This document shows positions 46,025-54,976 of a stretch of DNA of 64,000 nt, in pieces (within the stretch, counting starts at the first letter, position 1; each line of letters starts with the position of its first letter). The position numbers were made by a program, and so were the translations under genes. Source of the DNA: Hoyosella sp. YIM 151337 (GTDB lineage Bacteria > Actinomycetota > Actinomycetes > Mycobacteriales > Mycobacteriaceae); NCBI RefSeq assembly GCF_026041215.1, contig NZ_JAPEIQ010000001.1, positions 1 to 64,000 of the forward strand, written 5' to 3'. The notes below the pieces were generated by a model that was not told where the DNA came from, made no database searches, and saw only the letters and a program-made list of their open reading frames with translations.

Positions 46025-46641
46025 CGAGGGTCGGCAGCTTGTGCGCCGCGAAGCTGTGTCTGTACCGCAGTGAGGAACGCCTCCGCTGGCACGCCTTCTG
46101 GGTCGGCTACATGCTGCAAGGCAAAACCGTATGCGAGCGCCTGAATCGACGTGGCGAGCGCGGCGGCCTCGTCACGCGTATCGGTGACACTTGCGATCAA
46201 TTCGGTGAGGCCGCTGCGAACTGCGGCGAAGCGGGACGCAATGTGAGTGCGCGCACGCGGAGTGCGAACCGCGTACAACCAGAATTCCACTAATAGCACC
46301 ACTTCTTCTGGCCGGGACTCGAGCAGGCCGGTCCATGACGCCGCAGTCGCGCGCGTGCGTTCAGCCGGGGTGGAGTGGGCACGGCTCAGGTGATCTCGCT
46401 GCTGTGCCTCTTGTTCCATTCGCTGTTGCATGAGGGACAGGAAAAGATCTTCCTTGCCGCGAAAGTTCGAGTAGACCGCGCCGGTCGTGCAGCCCGCTCT
46501 GGCTGCGATGGCGGGCACGCTCGCGCCGTGGTAGCCATGCTCGGAGAATACGCGTGCGGCCGCGGCGAGCAGACCCTGACGAGTCTGCTGCTGGGCTTCC
46601 TTGCGTGTCAGTTTCACGCTCTTCTCCGTCGATCGTGGCAT
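46021..46641 (-). CDS. TetR-family regulator
   Basis: Protein of 206 residues; ATG 46641 with GGGAGG upstream. The DNA-binding region is LLAAAARVFSEHGYHGASVPAIAARAGCTTGAVYSNF, read at about residues 24-60. The C-terminal domain has helices typical of the AcrR group. It is divergent from the Cys-elbow hydrolase across 81 bp with a 20-bp palindrome, so it probably represses that gene and itself. Confidence 0.85.
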   Translation of the reverse strand: MPRSTEKSVKLTRKEAQQQTRQGLLAAAARVFSEHGYHGASVPAIAARAGCTTGAVYSNFRGKEDLFLSLMQQRMEQEAQQRDHLSRAHSTPAERTRATAASWTGLLESRPEEVVLLVEFWLYAVRTPRARTHIASRFAAVRSGLTELIASVTDTRDEAAALATSIQALAYGFALQHVADPEGVPAEAFLTAVQTQLRGAQAADPR

Positions 46642-46675
46642 ATCCCGCCTCCCTGGGTTGCAGCATGCGGAGATT

Positions 46676-46695
46676 CAGATAATACTCGTTATCTG
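46676..46695. promoter_or_regulatory. Operator palindrome between TetR and hydrolase genes
   Basis: CAGATAA (46676-46682), 6-bp spacer, TTATCTG (46689-46695): a perfect 7-bp inverted repeat centred in the divergent intergenic region, the expected position for the TetR protein. Confidence 0.5.
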
Positions 46696-46722
46696 ACAGT
46701 GTCGTCGTGTGAGAGGAGTCCT

Positions 46723-47586
46723 GTGCAGCGGTTCGACTTCAAGGGAGACGAGGTCGCCTTCGTCCGCGCCGGGGCGGGCGATCCCATCGTCTTCCTCCAC
46801 AACGGGGGTACTTCTCACGCGATTTGGCGCTTCCAGATCGCGCAGCTCGCGCGGGATCATGAGGTTTTCGCCCTGGACCTGCCAGGCTATGGCGCGTCTG
46901 CGAGGCCGAGGGACGGATACACCCTTGACACCTACACAGATCTCGTCGAAGCCTTCGTCGACCACCAAGAACTTCCCCCTATCACCCTGGTCGGCAACTG
47001 CATGGGGAGCGCGATTGCGCTGAACTTCGCCTGCCGCCGGAGCGCCGACGTACGGTGCCTCGTCTTGATCAACCCCCTGACAGAGGCGACCCTGATGCGC
47101 AGCACAATCACCGGGGCCCTCTACTGGCTTGACCGAAAGCTGCCACTGGCAGGCCGGCTCGCGGGACGGGTGCCGAAGCTGCCACGATGGCTCCCGGCGC
47201 TCATGACGCCCATGCTGGTCGGCACGTCTGGACGCAGGGAGCGTACGCATCGGAATGCGGACCTTCACGCAGCGCTGCGCAGTGAGGGCGAGATGCGCTC
47301 ACTGACCGGGCTTCTCGCCGATATTCCGAGGTATCGCGACCTCGACGCGCTACAGCCCAAACAAGATATTCCAGGTTTTCCGCGTGTATGCACGATCTGG
47401 GGCGAACAGAACCGGGTGCTTTCCGCAGATGCGGGACGGGTGCTCAACGAGTCGCTGCGTCCAGAACGTGCGGAATGGCTCGAGCAGTGCGGGCACCTTC
47501 CGATGCTGGAAGAGCCTCACCGGGTCACCGACATAATCACGAGCTTCGTCCACGACGCCGATGAGGCCAGCGAGCCCCGGGCCTGA
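46723..47586 (+). CDS. Alpha/beta hydrolase with a Cys nucleophile elbow
   Basis: Protein of 287 residues from GTG 46723, GAGAGGAG upstream. It has IVFLHNGGTSHAIW and DLPGYGASARP as in the core family, but the nucleophile elbow reads VGNCMGSAIAL: Cys93 replaces Ser. The His is present (EQCGHLPMLEEP), and the expected acid after strand 7 reads IWGEQNRVLS, with Asn in place of Asp. The Cys-elbow occurs in dienelactone hydrolases, but there the rest differs. The function is unclear. It is paired with a divergent TetR regulator. Confidence 0.8.
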   Translation: MQRFDFKGDEVAFVRAGAGDPIVFLHNGGTSHAIWRFQIAQLARDHEVFALDLPGYGASARPRDGYTLDTYTDLVEAFVDHQELPPITLVGNCMGSAIALNFACRRSADVRCLVLINPLTEATLMRSTITGALYWLDRKLPLAGRLAGRVPKLPRWLPALMTPMLVGTSGRRERTHRNADLHAALRSEGEMRSLTGLLADIPRYRDLDALQPKQDIPGFPRVCTIWGEQNRVLSADAGRVLNESLRPERAEWLEQCGHLPMLEEPHRVTDIITSFVHDADEASEPRA

Positions 47587-47591
47587 CCGGG

Positions 47592-49037
47592 TCAGCGTCG
47601 CACGTCAGCGCCAATTGAGTCGGGCTGACTGACGCGCTCCCAGCACTCAACGCCGGTGAGGTCTGGCATGTCGCTCCGGACGAATACCGGATCCAGTCCG
47701 AGTCTGCGCTGATTGCGGTAGTGCTCCAGGAGGCGGAATGCCACGAATGAGAGCGGTGCGATCGCGAGCAGGTTGATTAGTACCATCACACCCATGGTGA
47801 GGTCCGCCAGGTTCCACACGAAGGGAAGCGATCCGACGGCGCCGCCGAAGACACACCCAACTACCGCGAGCCGGAACAGTTGCAGGGCCGATTGCGACGA
47901 CGTGAGGAACTGAACATTCGCCTGCCCCACGTAGTAGTTGCCGAGCACCGAGCTAAAGGCGAGGAAGAACATCACGACAGCGAGGTAGACGAGCGCCCAG
48001 TTGCCGAACTGTGCTGCCAGCGAATCCTGCGTAAGCGAGGCGCCCGCGCGTTCTGAAAGGTCTGGATCTGACAGCAAGATGATGAATGCGGTCATGCTGC
48101 AAATCAAGAGCGTATCGAAGTAGACACCGAGGGACTGTACGAAGCCCTGTTTGACAGGGTGTGAAACGGCTGCGGTAGCGCTGACATTGGGGATCGATCC
48201 CATGCCTGCTTCGTTTGAATACAGCCCGCGCCGTATTCCATACATCAATGCTGCCCCGATGCCGCCGCCGATAACCTCACCGATCCCAAATGCGTTTTCA
48301 ACGATTAGAAGAAGAACGGTGGGCACCTCGGAGATGTTCATCGCGACGACAACAAGCCCGATTCCCACATACGAGATCGCCATCGCGGGGACGACTATCG
48401 AACACACCCATGAAATCCGCCGAATGCCACCGAATATCACGAGCGCAGTGAGGGTGGCGAGGCCCACGCCGATAGCGATGGTCAACGGGGCCGAGTCGGA
48501 GCCGATTGCGTTTTTCGTGACGTCCGCGATGGTGTTTGCCTGAACGCTGTTGAAGGCGAGCGGATAGGTGACAAGCGCGACCCCGGCGAAGATCAAGGCA
48601 AGCCAGCGTTTCTTTAGTCCGCGGGTGATGTAGTACGCGGGACCGCCGCGATAGCTGTCGTGGTCTTTGACCTTGTACAGCTGAGCGAGTGTCGATTCGA
48701 CGAAAGCGGTCGCCGCGCCAATGAGGGCCGTTACCCACATCCAGAAGACAGCGCCGGGCCCGCCGATTGTAATCGCGACGGCGACACCTGCGACGTTTCC
48801 GGTACCGACCCGCGCGGCCGCTGAAATGGAAAAGGACTGGAACGCGGACAGGCCCTTGCGCCCGTTCTCCATGACGAGGGGCGGCTCGGTTACCGAACGA
48901 GCCATGTCCCGCATCATCCGGAACTGGGCGAACTTGGTCCGAACCGTGTAAAAGATTCCGGATGCCAGCAAGATGGCGATGATGAGGTACCAATAGCGGT
49001 CGTTAACAGTCGTGATGATGTCGTTGAGTTGATCCAT
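47592..49037 (-). CDS. Sodium:alanine symporter (AGCS family)
   Basis: Protein of 481 residues with about eleven membrane helices; start MDQLNDIITTVNDRYWYLI after GGTGGAG. The AGCS motifs are AAARVGTGNVAGVAVAITIGGPGAVFWMW and YYITRG, read from about residue 75. It imports alanine or glycine with sodium. I looked for a glycine riboswitch in the upstream 186 bp and saw none. Confidence 0.9.
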   Translation of the reverse strand: MDQLNDIITTVNDRYWYLIIAILLASGIFYTVRTKFAQFRMMRDMARSVTEPPLVMENGRKGLSAFQSFSISAAARVGTGNVAGVAVAITIGGPGAVFWMWVTALIGAATAFVESTLAQLYKVKDHDSYRGGPAYYITRGLKKRWLALIFAGVALVTYPLAFNSVQANTIADVTKNAIGSDSAPLTIAIGVGLATLTALVIFGGIRRISWVCSIVVPAMAISYVGIGLVVVAMNISEVPTVLLLIVENAFGIGEVIGGGIGAALMYGIRRGLYSNEAGMGSIPNVSATAAVSHPVKQGFVQSLGVYFDTLLICSMTAFIILLSDPDLSERAGASLTQDSLAAQFGNWALVYLAVVMFFLAFSSVLGNYYVGQANVQFLTSSQSALQLFRLAVVGCVFGGAVGSLPFVWNLADLTMGVMVLINLLAIAPLSFVAFRLLEHYRNQRRLGLDPVFVRSDMPDLTGVECWERVSQPDSIGADVRR

Positions 49038-49223
49038 GGCTCCACCTTTGGGTGAGTGATCTACGGCCGGGTTACGGCCGAGAGCACAATACCCACGCGC
49101 AGGCACCCAGGAATGCCCGTCCGAATTGTGTTACCGCGCCGTGAACGAGCATGTAGAAGCGCAATTTCACAGTGTGAAGATCACGTGTGCGAGGCTTGTC
49201 GTCACGAACTATTCACACAGACC

Positions 49224-49382
49224 CTATGGCTTGTTACAGGACTGCCCGTCTGGTGGAGTGTCGGCGCCGAGGCGCAGCCACGCCGCAATCCGGGCTGGTG
49301 CCACGAGTGCTGCGACGTCTTTGGCAAGCGAGCGAAACACACCGTGCTGGAGAGCTTCCGGACGATCGGGAATCTCGTTCAT
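49224..49382 (-). CDS. Possible 52-residue protein, unknown
   Basis: ATG at 49380-49382 with AGGCGG upstream; the frame reads MNEIPDRPEALQHGVFRSL and continues with an amphipathic Ala/Val-rich helix (KDVAALVAPARIAAWLRLGA) to TAG. It has normal codon use and is the best reading of a 485-bp stretch (49038-49522) otherwise empty. No motif is recognised. Confidence 0.4.
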   Translation of the reverse strand: MNEIPDRPEALQHGVFRSLAKDVAALVAPARIAAWLRLGADTPPDGQSCNKP

Positions 49383-49522
49383 GGTGCCGCCTAGCTAAGA
49401 CTCATGTACATATGTTCAGACAAATCGTAGGCCATTAAAATGCGCCAGCGTCGGCAGTTCCGCAGAATCACGGGCGTTTGTGGGCGTGAAACACCACACG
49501 CCGATGGTGCCGCCCGCCCGGA

Positions 49523-49801
49523 TCACGCTGCCGTCAGGGCCTTGAATGCCTCCGAAAAATCTCTGAGTGCACGCCGGTCCTCTTCATCCGGAGGAGAGCA
49601 CCCGCCATGGACGATCACCAGTATTGGCATTCCGGCGCGAACCTTGAGTTCATTCCAGCAGAGCGACAGGCAGTTTGCGCTCACCTTACGTCCCTCCACG
49701 ATCACGAGAATACGTGAGGTATACGCCGCCGTTTTCCACGTGAGCTCGTCCGCTATCTCGCTGCTGAGCGGCCCGCCAGCACAGAATTCTTCGATATACA
49801 T
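49523..49801 (-). CDS. HPr-fold-like protein without the phospho-histidine
   Basis: Protein of 92 residues. From residue about 15 it follows the HPr pattern: SSEIADELTWKTAAYTSRI (helix 1), LVIVEGRKVSANCLSLCW (strand and helix 2 start), RAGMPILVIVHGG and DEEDRRALRDFSEAF (last helix). The His-15 position (usually LHARP) is replaced by CAGGPLSS, so PTS phosphotransfer from EI is unlikely. Similar degenerate HPr-like domains exist as regulators. It follows the Lpd-like flavoprotein gene on the same strand by 64 bp. The fold call is by eye. Confidence 0.6.
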   Translation of the reverse strand: MYIEEFCAGGPLSSEIADELTWKTAAYTSRILVIVEGRKVSANCLSLCWNELKVRAGMPILVIVHGGCSPPDEEDRRALRDFSEAFKALTAA

Positions 49802-49865
49802 GGCGCCTCACGAACTCAGCCGAGCGTGTGCCTGAGGCTCCCATGATAGCGCTGCGCAGCGAGCT

Positions 49866-51296
49866 TCAGCGGAGGGATTCCAGCAGGCGCAGCCAGATCT
49901 CACTGACGGTGGGAAACGCGGGGACGGCATGCCATAGGGTTTCGAGCGGCACTTCACCAGCGATGGCAATTGTCGCGGCATGCACCAGTTCGCCAACATC
50001 TGGGCCGACAAATGTTGCGCCAAGGAGACACTGACGGTCGGCATCGATGACGAGCTTTGCGCGACCGCTGAAGTCATCACGCGATAGCGACGCCCCGGCT
50101 ACCGCGATGTCGATCTCCGTGGTTCGGACGCTCAAGCCGCGCTCTCTCGCCTGTGCCTCGGTGATTCCGGCAGATCCAAGTTCCGGAGCCGTGAAGACGA
50201 CCTGGGGGACCAGTCCTCGATCGGCTCGCGCTGTGTAGCGCGGCCCAGAAAGCGGTCGGCCCTCGGCACGTGCCGCGATCACGTCGCCGCACACGCGCGC
50301 TTGATACTTGCCCATGTGTGTGACAGCGGTACGGCCGTTGACGTCACCGACGGCGTACAGCCACTCACCTCCTGCGTTCGTCACGCACAAGTGATCATCC
50401 ACGGGAATTGGCTTGTCAGCTTCTAGCCCCACAGTGCCCAAACCTAGGTCTGCGGTTGCGGGCACCCGTCCCGCAGCGACGACGATCTCGTCAGCCTGAA
50501 GTGAGCCGTCATCGAGCTGTACCAACACAGGCCCACCGTGTATGCGGCCCTCGCCCGTATTCTCAGGGCGCTCCCTGTGCACCGACACCGGTGCGGTCCT
50601 GAACCGGACGTCCACCCCATGTGCGCGCAGCCCAGCCACAATGCGTTCCCGGGCGAAGGGCTCCGCCCCGCTGACGAGACTGCTGCCGCGCACCAGCATG
50701 GTCACCTCGGCGCCGAACGCGGCCATCCAGGTGGCAGATTCGCAGGCCACCACGCCGCCGCCCACAATGACGACTCGTTGCGGGACTTCGTGCATATTGG
50801 TCGCATCACGCGACGTCCAGGGCAGTGCCGCAGGCAAACCGGGTACATCTGGAAGTCTCGCCGTGGTACCCGTCGCGACAACAACGGCATGCCTCGCACG
50901 CAGGGTTCGCCCACCCACGTTGACCGCGCCTCTCCCCGCGAGTTGTCCCACGCCACGGACCACGTCGATGCCGTTGCTGTCAGCCCACTTCACCTGCCCG
51001 GCGTCATTATGGTGGCTGACGAACGCGTCCCGGCGCGCGAACACAGCGTCGAGTTGCAGTCCGCCGGCGGTGATTCGTTCGCTGACACCGGGCAGCGCGC
51101 GGCCGCCCTCGAGTACCTGAGTGGGACGCAGGAGCGCTTTGCTCGGGATGCATGCCCAGTATGAGCATTCACCACCGACGAGTTCACGCTCGACGATCGC
51201 TGCGGTTCGCTGGCTGCCCGCAATTGCGTACGCCGCCGCGTTCTCGCCCGCTGGTCCACCGCCAATGACAACAACGTCGTACGTGTCTTGAGGCAT
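49866..51296 (-). CDS. Dihydrolipoamide-dehydrogenase-like flavoprotein disulfide reductase
   Basis: Protein of 476 residues. FAD fold DVVVIGGGPAGENAAAYA, redox disulfide GGECSYWACIPSKALLRP, NAD(P) fold VVIVGGGVVACESATWM, AVGDVNGRTAVTHMGKYQAR, and the C-terminal dimerisation domain with the His near ETLWHAVPAFPTVSE. The SYWACIPSK variant is usual in actinobacterial reductases of unknown substrate. It probably uses NADPH to reduce a thiol-disulfide or quinone. ATG 51296 is chosen; the region upstream has no strong ribosome binding site. Confidence 0.87.
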   Translation of the reverse strand: MPQDTYDVVVIGGGPAGENAAAYAIAGSQRTAAIVERELVGGECSYWACIPSKALLRPTQVLEGGRALPGVSERITAGGLQLDAVFARRDAFVSHHNDAGQVKWADSNGIDVVRGVGQLAGRGAVNVGGRTLRARHAVVVATGTTARLPDVPGLPAALPWTSRDATNMHEVPQRVVIVGGGVVACESATWMAAFGAEVTMLVRGSSLVSGAEPFARERIVAGLRAHGVDVRFRTAPVSVHRERPENTGEGRIHGGPVLVQLDDGSLQADEIVVAAGRVPATADLGLGTVGLEADKPIPVDDHLCVTNAGGEWLYAVGDVNGRTAVTHMGKYQARVCGDVIAARAEGRPLSGPRYTARADRGLVPQVVFTAPELGSAGITEAQARERGLSVRTTEIDIAVAGASLSRDDFSGRAKLVIDADRQCLLGATFVGPDVGELVHAATIAIAGEVPLETLWHAVPAFPTVSEIWLRLLESLR

Positions 51297-51352
51297 GAAC
51301 CGAATGTAACCGTTGGGCGGAGGCTGATGTGGCAATCGGTGGTCAGAATGCT

Positions 51353-52744
51353 TTAGTTGCGCCAGCGGGCACCGTTGCTGTTGCCGGGACCGTTGGCGTT
51401 GCCATTGCCATTGCCTGGGCCGTTTCCGTTGTTATTGCCGGGGCCACGCGGGTTCCCGGGCGGTTCAGCCGAGTCATCCGCGGGAGGTGCGGCAGCGGGG
51501 CTTTCGGGGGCCTGTTCCGGTTCCGCCGCGACAGGAACGATTATAGGCTGCGAGGTTGCAGGCGCAGTTTCCGCCGGGGCGGTGTATTCAGCGGTTTCGC
51601 CGGCGAATACGCGTGACTTTTCTACGGTTGCGGAGCCTTTGCGCTCGAGTTCCGCCCGCGGCTCAAACGTCTCTGCCTCTGGTGTGTGCTGACTGATGAG
51701 CACGCCGCCGAGCACCGTGGCCAGGCTGGCTAGGGTGACTGCGGTAACGCCCACGGGACGGCGCAGCTTGCCCTGCCGCGGTGTGAGCGGCGTCGTCGCG
51801 GTCACCTGCGGCGCGGCAAGCACAGAGGTGCGGCGCCTATGCGGATGCACGGGCAAGATCGCCGCACCATCAATAGTGCCGGTCTCGATATCGGCGAGGA
51901 GTGCGGCGACGCGTTTCGCTGAAGGTCGAGCGTCGGCCTTGCGATCGGTCATGGCCGTAAGTACGCGCTGCCACGCGGCACCGAACTCTGCTGGGACGGG
52001 CGGATCGCTGCGGAGGCGCGCCACCGCAGCCGGTATGGGATCGCCCGGGAATGCCATCTCGCCGGTTAGACACTCAATGAGAACCAAGCCGAGTGAGTAG
52101 ATATCCGAAGAAGGCCCGAGCGACTCGCCCAGGGCTTGTTCAGGGCTGAGGTAGTGGGCCGTCCCGACGGCTGAGCCATGCGCGGTGAGCCGGTCCGCGC
52201 CTGCGAGCCGGGCGATGCCGAAATCTGCGAGCTTCGTGGAATAACGCCCCGAATGACCGCGCGGCGGGCCGAGCAAGATGTTGCCGGGCTTGATGTCACG
52301 ATGGATGACGCCGCGACTGTGCACGTATGCGAGCGTCGTCGCGAGTTCCCGGCCGATCAGAGCCGTCTCAGCCGGGGAAATGGTGTGGACGTTGAGCTCA
52401 TGCCGCAGACTTGGGCCGTCGACCAGCTCCATGACAAAGAATGGGACAGGCAGCTGTCTCTCGTCATCATCGACACCTGCGTCGTACAACGCCACAAGAC
52501 CCGGTTCATTCAATCGCGCCAGCGTGAGCTTCTCGGCTTCAATACGTTGACGCGCGGTGGCGGGGTCGTCGTCGTTGGAGCGGAAGACTTTCACGGCAAC
52601 ACGGCGCCCGAGCGCCTCGTCAACTGCTGCATACACATCTGCGGCGCCGCCGGTGCCGAGCAATTCACCTAGCCGGTACCGGTTCGCCAGTAGCCGGGCG
52701 GCGGTGTGCGCGCTCCGGGTGGAGCCGTGGAGTGGGTAGGTCAT
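51353..52744 (-). CDS. Serine/threonine protein kinase with Asn/Gly-rich tail
   Basis: Protein of 463 residues. The kinase domain (about 20-290) has YRLGELLGTGGAADVYAAVD, VAVKVF Lys, HSRGVIHRDIKPGNILLG, LADFGIARL and GTAHYLSPEQALG, all canonical for the PknA/PknB-type group. A single membrane helix follows (about 330-350, GVTAVTLASLATVLGGVLIS), then an outer segment and a tail of about 35 residues made of Asn, Gly and Pro repeats. The outer tail lacks PASTA repeats and is reminiscent of low-complexity cell-wall linkers. Signals are unknown; no adjacent phosphatase. Confidence 0.88.
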   Translation of the reverse strand: MTYPLHGSTRSAHTAARLLANRYRLGELLGTGGAADVYAAVDEALGRRVAVKVFRSNDDDPATARQRIEAEKLTLARLNEPGLVALYDAGVDDDERQLPVPFFVMELVDGPSLRHELNVHTISPAETALIGRELATTLAYVHSRGVIHRDIKPGNILLGPPRGHSGRYSTKLADFGIARLAGADRLTAHGSAVGTAHYLSPEQALGESLGPSSDIYSLGLVLIECLTGEMAFPGDPIPAAVARLRSDPPVPAEFGAAWQRVLTAMTDRKADARPSAKRVAALLADIETGTIDGAAILPVHPHRRRTSVLAAPQVTATTPLTPRQGKLRRPVGVTAVTLASLATVLGGVLISQHTPEAETFEPRAELERKGSATVEKSRVFAGETAEYTAPAETAPATSQPIIVPVAAEPEQAPESPAAAPPADDSAEPPGNPRGPGNNNGNGPGNGNGNANGPGNSNGARWRN

Positions 52745-52857
52745 CGTTGATCCTGCCTGCTGCCGACGTGACGTGTGTGCGGCAATAAGTATGACGGCGG
52801 CACGTGGATGCTGAGGGTGCCGCGGCTCCCTTGCTGCTGTGAGATTCGTCGCGGCGG

Positions 52858-53892
52858 CTAGGCGGCTGGACCCGTCGTGCCCCGGATTACGAGGTGCGGA
52901 ACGCAGACTATCTCCCGCTCATCGATGGCCTCCTCGCCGTCGAGGCGTGCGATAGCGCGCTCGACGGCGAGGCGTGCGAGCTCATCCGCGTCCTGACCGA
53001 CTGTCGTCAGCCCTATGTGCGACATGCTCGCGAAGTAACTGTTGTCGTAACCGATGACTGATATCTCGCCCGGCACATCCACCCCGCGGCGCAAGAGCAC
53101 GTCAAGGACCCCGGCGGCGCACCGATCGTTGAATGCGATTACCGCAGTAGGTCTTGGTGTTCGCTGAAGCAGTTGGTGAGCGGCGGCCGCGCCGTCGTCC
53201 TCACTCAAACCGCTGGCGAGGATCACGCTCTCCGCTTCGAGACCTCTGCGCCGCATCGCAGTAAGGTATCCCCGGCGGCGGTCAGCGGCACCTGGTGCGT
53301 CACCACCGTCGAGGTGAGCAATGCGCCGGTGCCCGAGTTGAACGAGATGTCCCACTGCCTCCCGGATGCCGGCGTCGTCCGCGCTGCGTACCACATCAAT
53401 CGACTTCGCGATCTGGCCCCGCAGCCGCCTGGCGACGCAAACCACGGGTAGCTGCTGCGCCACGTTGGCAAGTTGCTCCGTGGATTGCTGCGGTCCCAGC
53501 AGGATCAGTGATTCACACCGGTTAGCGAGCAGCGACTCGATTGCGCGTGATTCCTTTCGGTCCTGGGAAACCGCGCTGAGCGCGACGTCGTAACCGGCCG
53601 ACTCCGCAGCCCGGTACACGCCCTCCACGAGATCCGAGTGGAATGGGTGTTGCAGCCCGAACTGCACACCGATAAGCCTGGTCCGGGTCTGTCGGAGCAT
53701 TCGCGCGCGTGCGTCGGGCTGGTAACCGACGGTGCGCGCGGCCTCAAGAACGCGCTGCCGAGTCTCGTCGCTTGCACCCTTGGCGCCGCGCATCACGATT
53801 GACGCAAGCGCTGTTGACACCCCCGCACGCTGCGCCACTGTGACAAGCGTTGGCCGTTTGGCGGCGGTTCCGGTGCTCTGCCCCCGAGACAC
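52858..53892 (-). CDS. LacI-family transcriptional regulator
   Basis: Protein of 344 residues; GTG 53892 is chosen because AGGAAAGG is 6 nt upstream (TTG 53898 is the alternative). The LacI helix-turn-helix is LVTVAQRAGVSTALASIVMRG, then a periplasmic-binding-protein-like effector domain. It probably binds the twin TAGAACGTTCTA sites at 55781-55816 and controls the Gfo/Idh and isomerase genes; the binding is inferred. Confidence 0.85.
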   Translation of the reverse strand: MSRGQSTGTAAKRPTLVTVAQRAGVSTALASIVMRGAKGASDETRQRVLEAARTVGYQPDARARMLRQTRTRLIGVQFGLQHPFHSDLVEGVYRAAESAGYDVALSAVSQDRKESRAIESLLANRCESLILLGPQQSTEQLANVAQQLPVVCVARRLRGQIAKSIDVVRSADDAGIREAVGHLVQLGHRRIAHLDGGDAPGAADRRRGYLTAMRRRGLEAESVILASGLSEDDGAAAAHQLLQRTPRPTAVIAFNDRCAAGVLDVLLRRGVDVPGEISVIGYDNSYFASMSHIGLTTVGQDADELARLAVERAIARLDGEEAIDEREIVCVPHLVIRGTTGPAA

Positions 53893-53919
53893 ACTCAACC
53901 TTTCCTGAGGTGGGTTGCC

Positions 53920-54951
53920 TTACACGTTAGTCGCAAACGCCGCGCGGGGACGCACGGGCACGCCCCGTTCGATGGACTCAATGGCGGCGAGGGCAATTGT
54001 CAGTGCAGCCCGGGCGTCATGACCAGTCACCGAAGGCTGCTGTCCCGTGCGTGTGCACTCTGCGAAATGAGCGAGTTCGCTGATGTATGCGTCCCGGAAC
54101 AACTCCTGGTCGGAGCGCACCGTGCTCGTCGTGCCACCAGCTGCGGTATAGGTCGTGGTGTGAGTCGCTAGAAGGTCGCCCGCCGTGACGAGGCCGCCGG
54201 TGCCGAACACTTCGGCGCGAACGTCGTAGCCGTACACCGCCTGGAAGCTGGCGTCCGCGATCGCTAACGCACCATTGTCGTAGCGGATAGTCACGACGCT
54301 CGTGTCGAGCAGACCATGTGTTTTGAAGTCAGGCCGGATAAGTGCGTCTCCGGCGGCATACACCTCGACGGCAGTAGCACCGGGGTTGAGCCAGTTGAGT
54401 GTGTCGAAGTCGTGGATCAGAGTTTCCAGGAAGATCGTCCATTGTGGGATGCGCGCGGGATCTGCCAGCTTAGGGTCTCGCGTGTTCGAACGCATGAGTT
54501 GCGGGGTACCGATCTCCCCAGCTGAAATCTTCGCGAGCGCTGACCCGAACCCGCGATCGAAACGCCTGTTGAAGCCGACTTGCAGTGGCACGCTGGCGCT
54601 CGCCGCGGCCGCGATGGCGCGGTCTGCTTCCTCAAGGGTCGCTGCCATGGGCTTCTCACAGAACACGGCTTTGCCTGCACGGGCTGCCGCTTCGATCATC
54701 GCTGCATGTGTGCGGGCCGGCGTTGCAATCACGACGCCGTCGATCGCGGGATCGGCGAATAATTCCTCGACATTGCTGAAATGACGTGGGCAGGCGAGCG
54801 TCTTCGCGAGGTTTGCAGCGAGGCCAGGTGCGGGGTCAGCTATGGCTCCGAGCCGAGCGCCGGGAATCCTGCGGGCCAGGGCCTCGGCGTGAAACGCACC
54901 CATGCGGCCTGCACCGATGAGTCCTATCGTGACGGGTGTTGAAGTGGTCAT
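53920..54951 (-). CDS. Gfo/Idh/MocA oxidoreductase (inositol 2-dehydrogenase-like)
   Basis: Protein of 343 residues; ATG 54951 with AAAGGAAC upstream. Rossmann fold TIGLIGAGRMGAFHAEAL, the Lys-containing motif VFCEKPMAATLEEAD and the active-site LETLIHDFDTLNWLNP with His. It resembles IolG-type inositol dehydrogenases and would oxidise a cyclitol or sugar with NAD(P)+. It lies between the LacI and isomerase genes. The substrate is inferred from context. Confidence 0.82.
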   Translation of the reverse strand: MTTSTPVTIGLIGAGRMGAFHAEALARRIPGARLGAIADPAPGLAANLAKTLACPRHFSNVEELFADPAIDGVVIATPARTHAAMIEAAARAGKAVFCEKPMAATLEEADRAIAAAASASVPLQVGFNRRFDRGFGSALAKISAGEIGTPQLMRSNTRDPKLADPARIPQWTIFLETLIHDFDTLNWLNPGATAVEVYAAGDALIRPDFKTHGLLDTSVVTIRYDNGALAIADASFQAVYGYDVRAEVFGTGGLVTAGDLLATHTTTYTAAGGTTSTVRSDQELFRDAYISELAHFAECTRTGQQPSVTGHDARAALTIALAAIESIERGVPVRPRAAFATNV

Positions 54952-54976
54952 GCGGGTTCCTTTGTTTGCGAAGTGA

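Noticed and set aside
49405-49418. ACATATGTTC-like half of a LexA box
   Set aside because: Only one half-site matches; the other half is TGTAC, not CGAAC.
49126-49438. Plus-strand open frames opposite the 52-residue gene
   Set aside because: No ribosome binding site, no pattern, and the opposite strand offers the better reading.
49038-49522. Possible glycine riboswitch upstream of the AGCS symporter
   Set aside because: The expected GGACAGAGG-like core and paired domains were not found; there is only a candidate small ORF.
52745-52857. Possible operator between kinase and LacI genes
   Set aside because: No inverted repeat with arms of 6 bp or more was seen.
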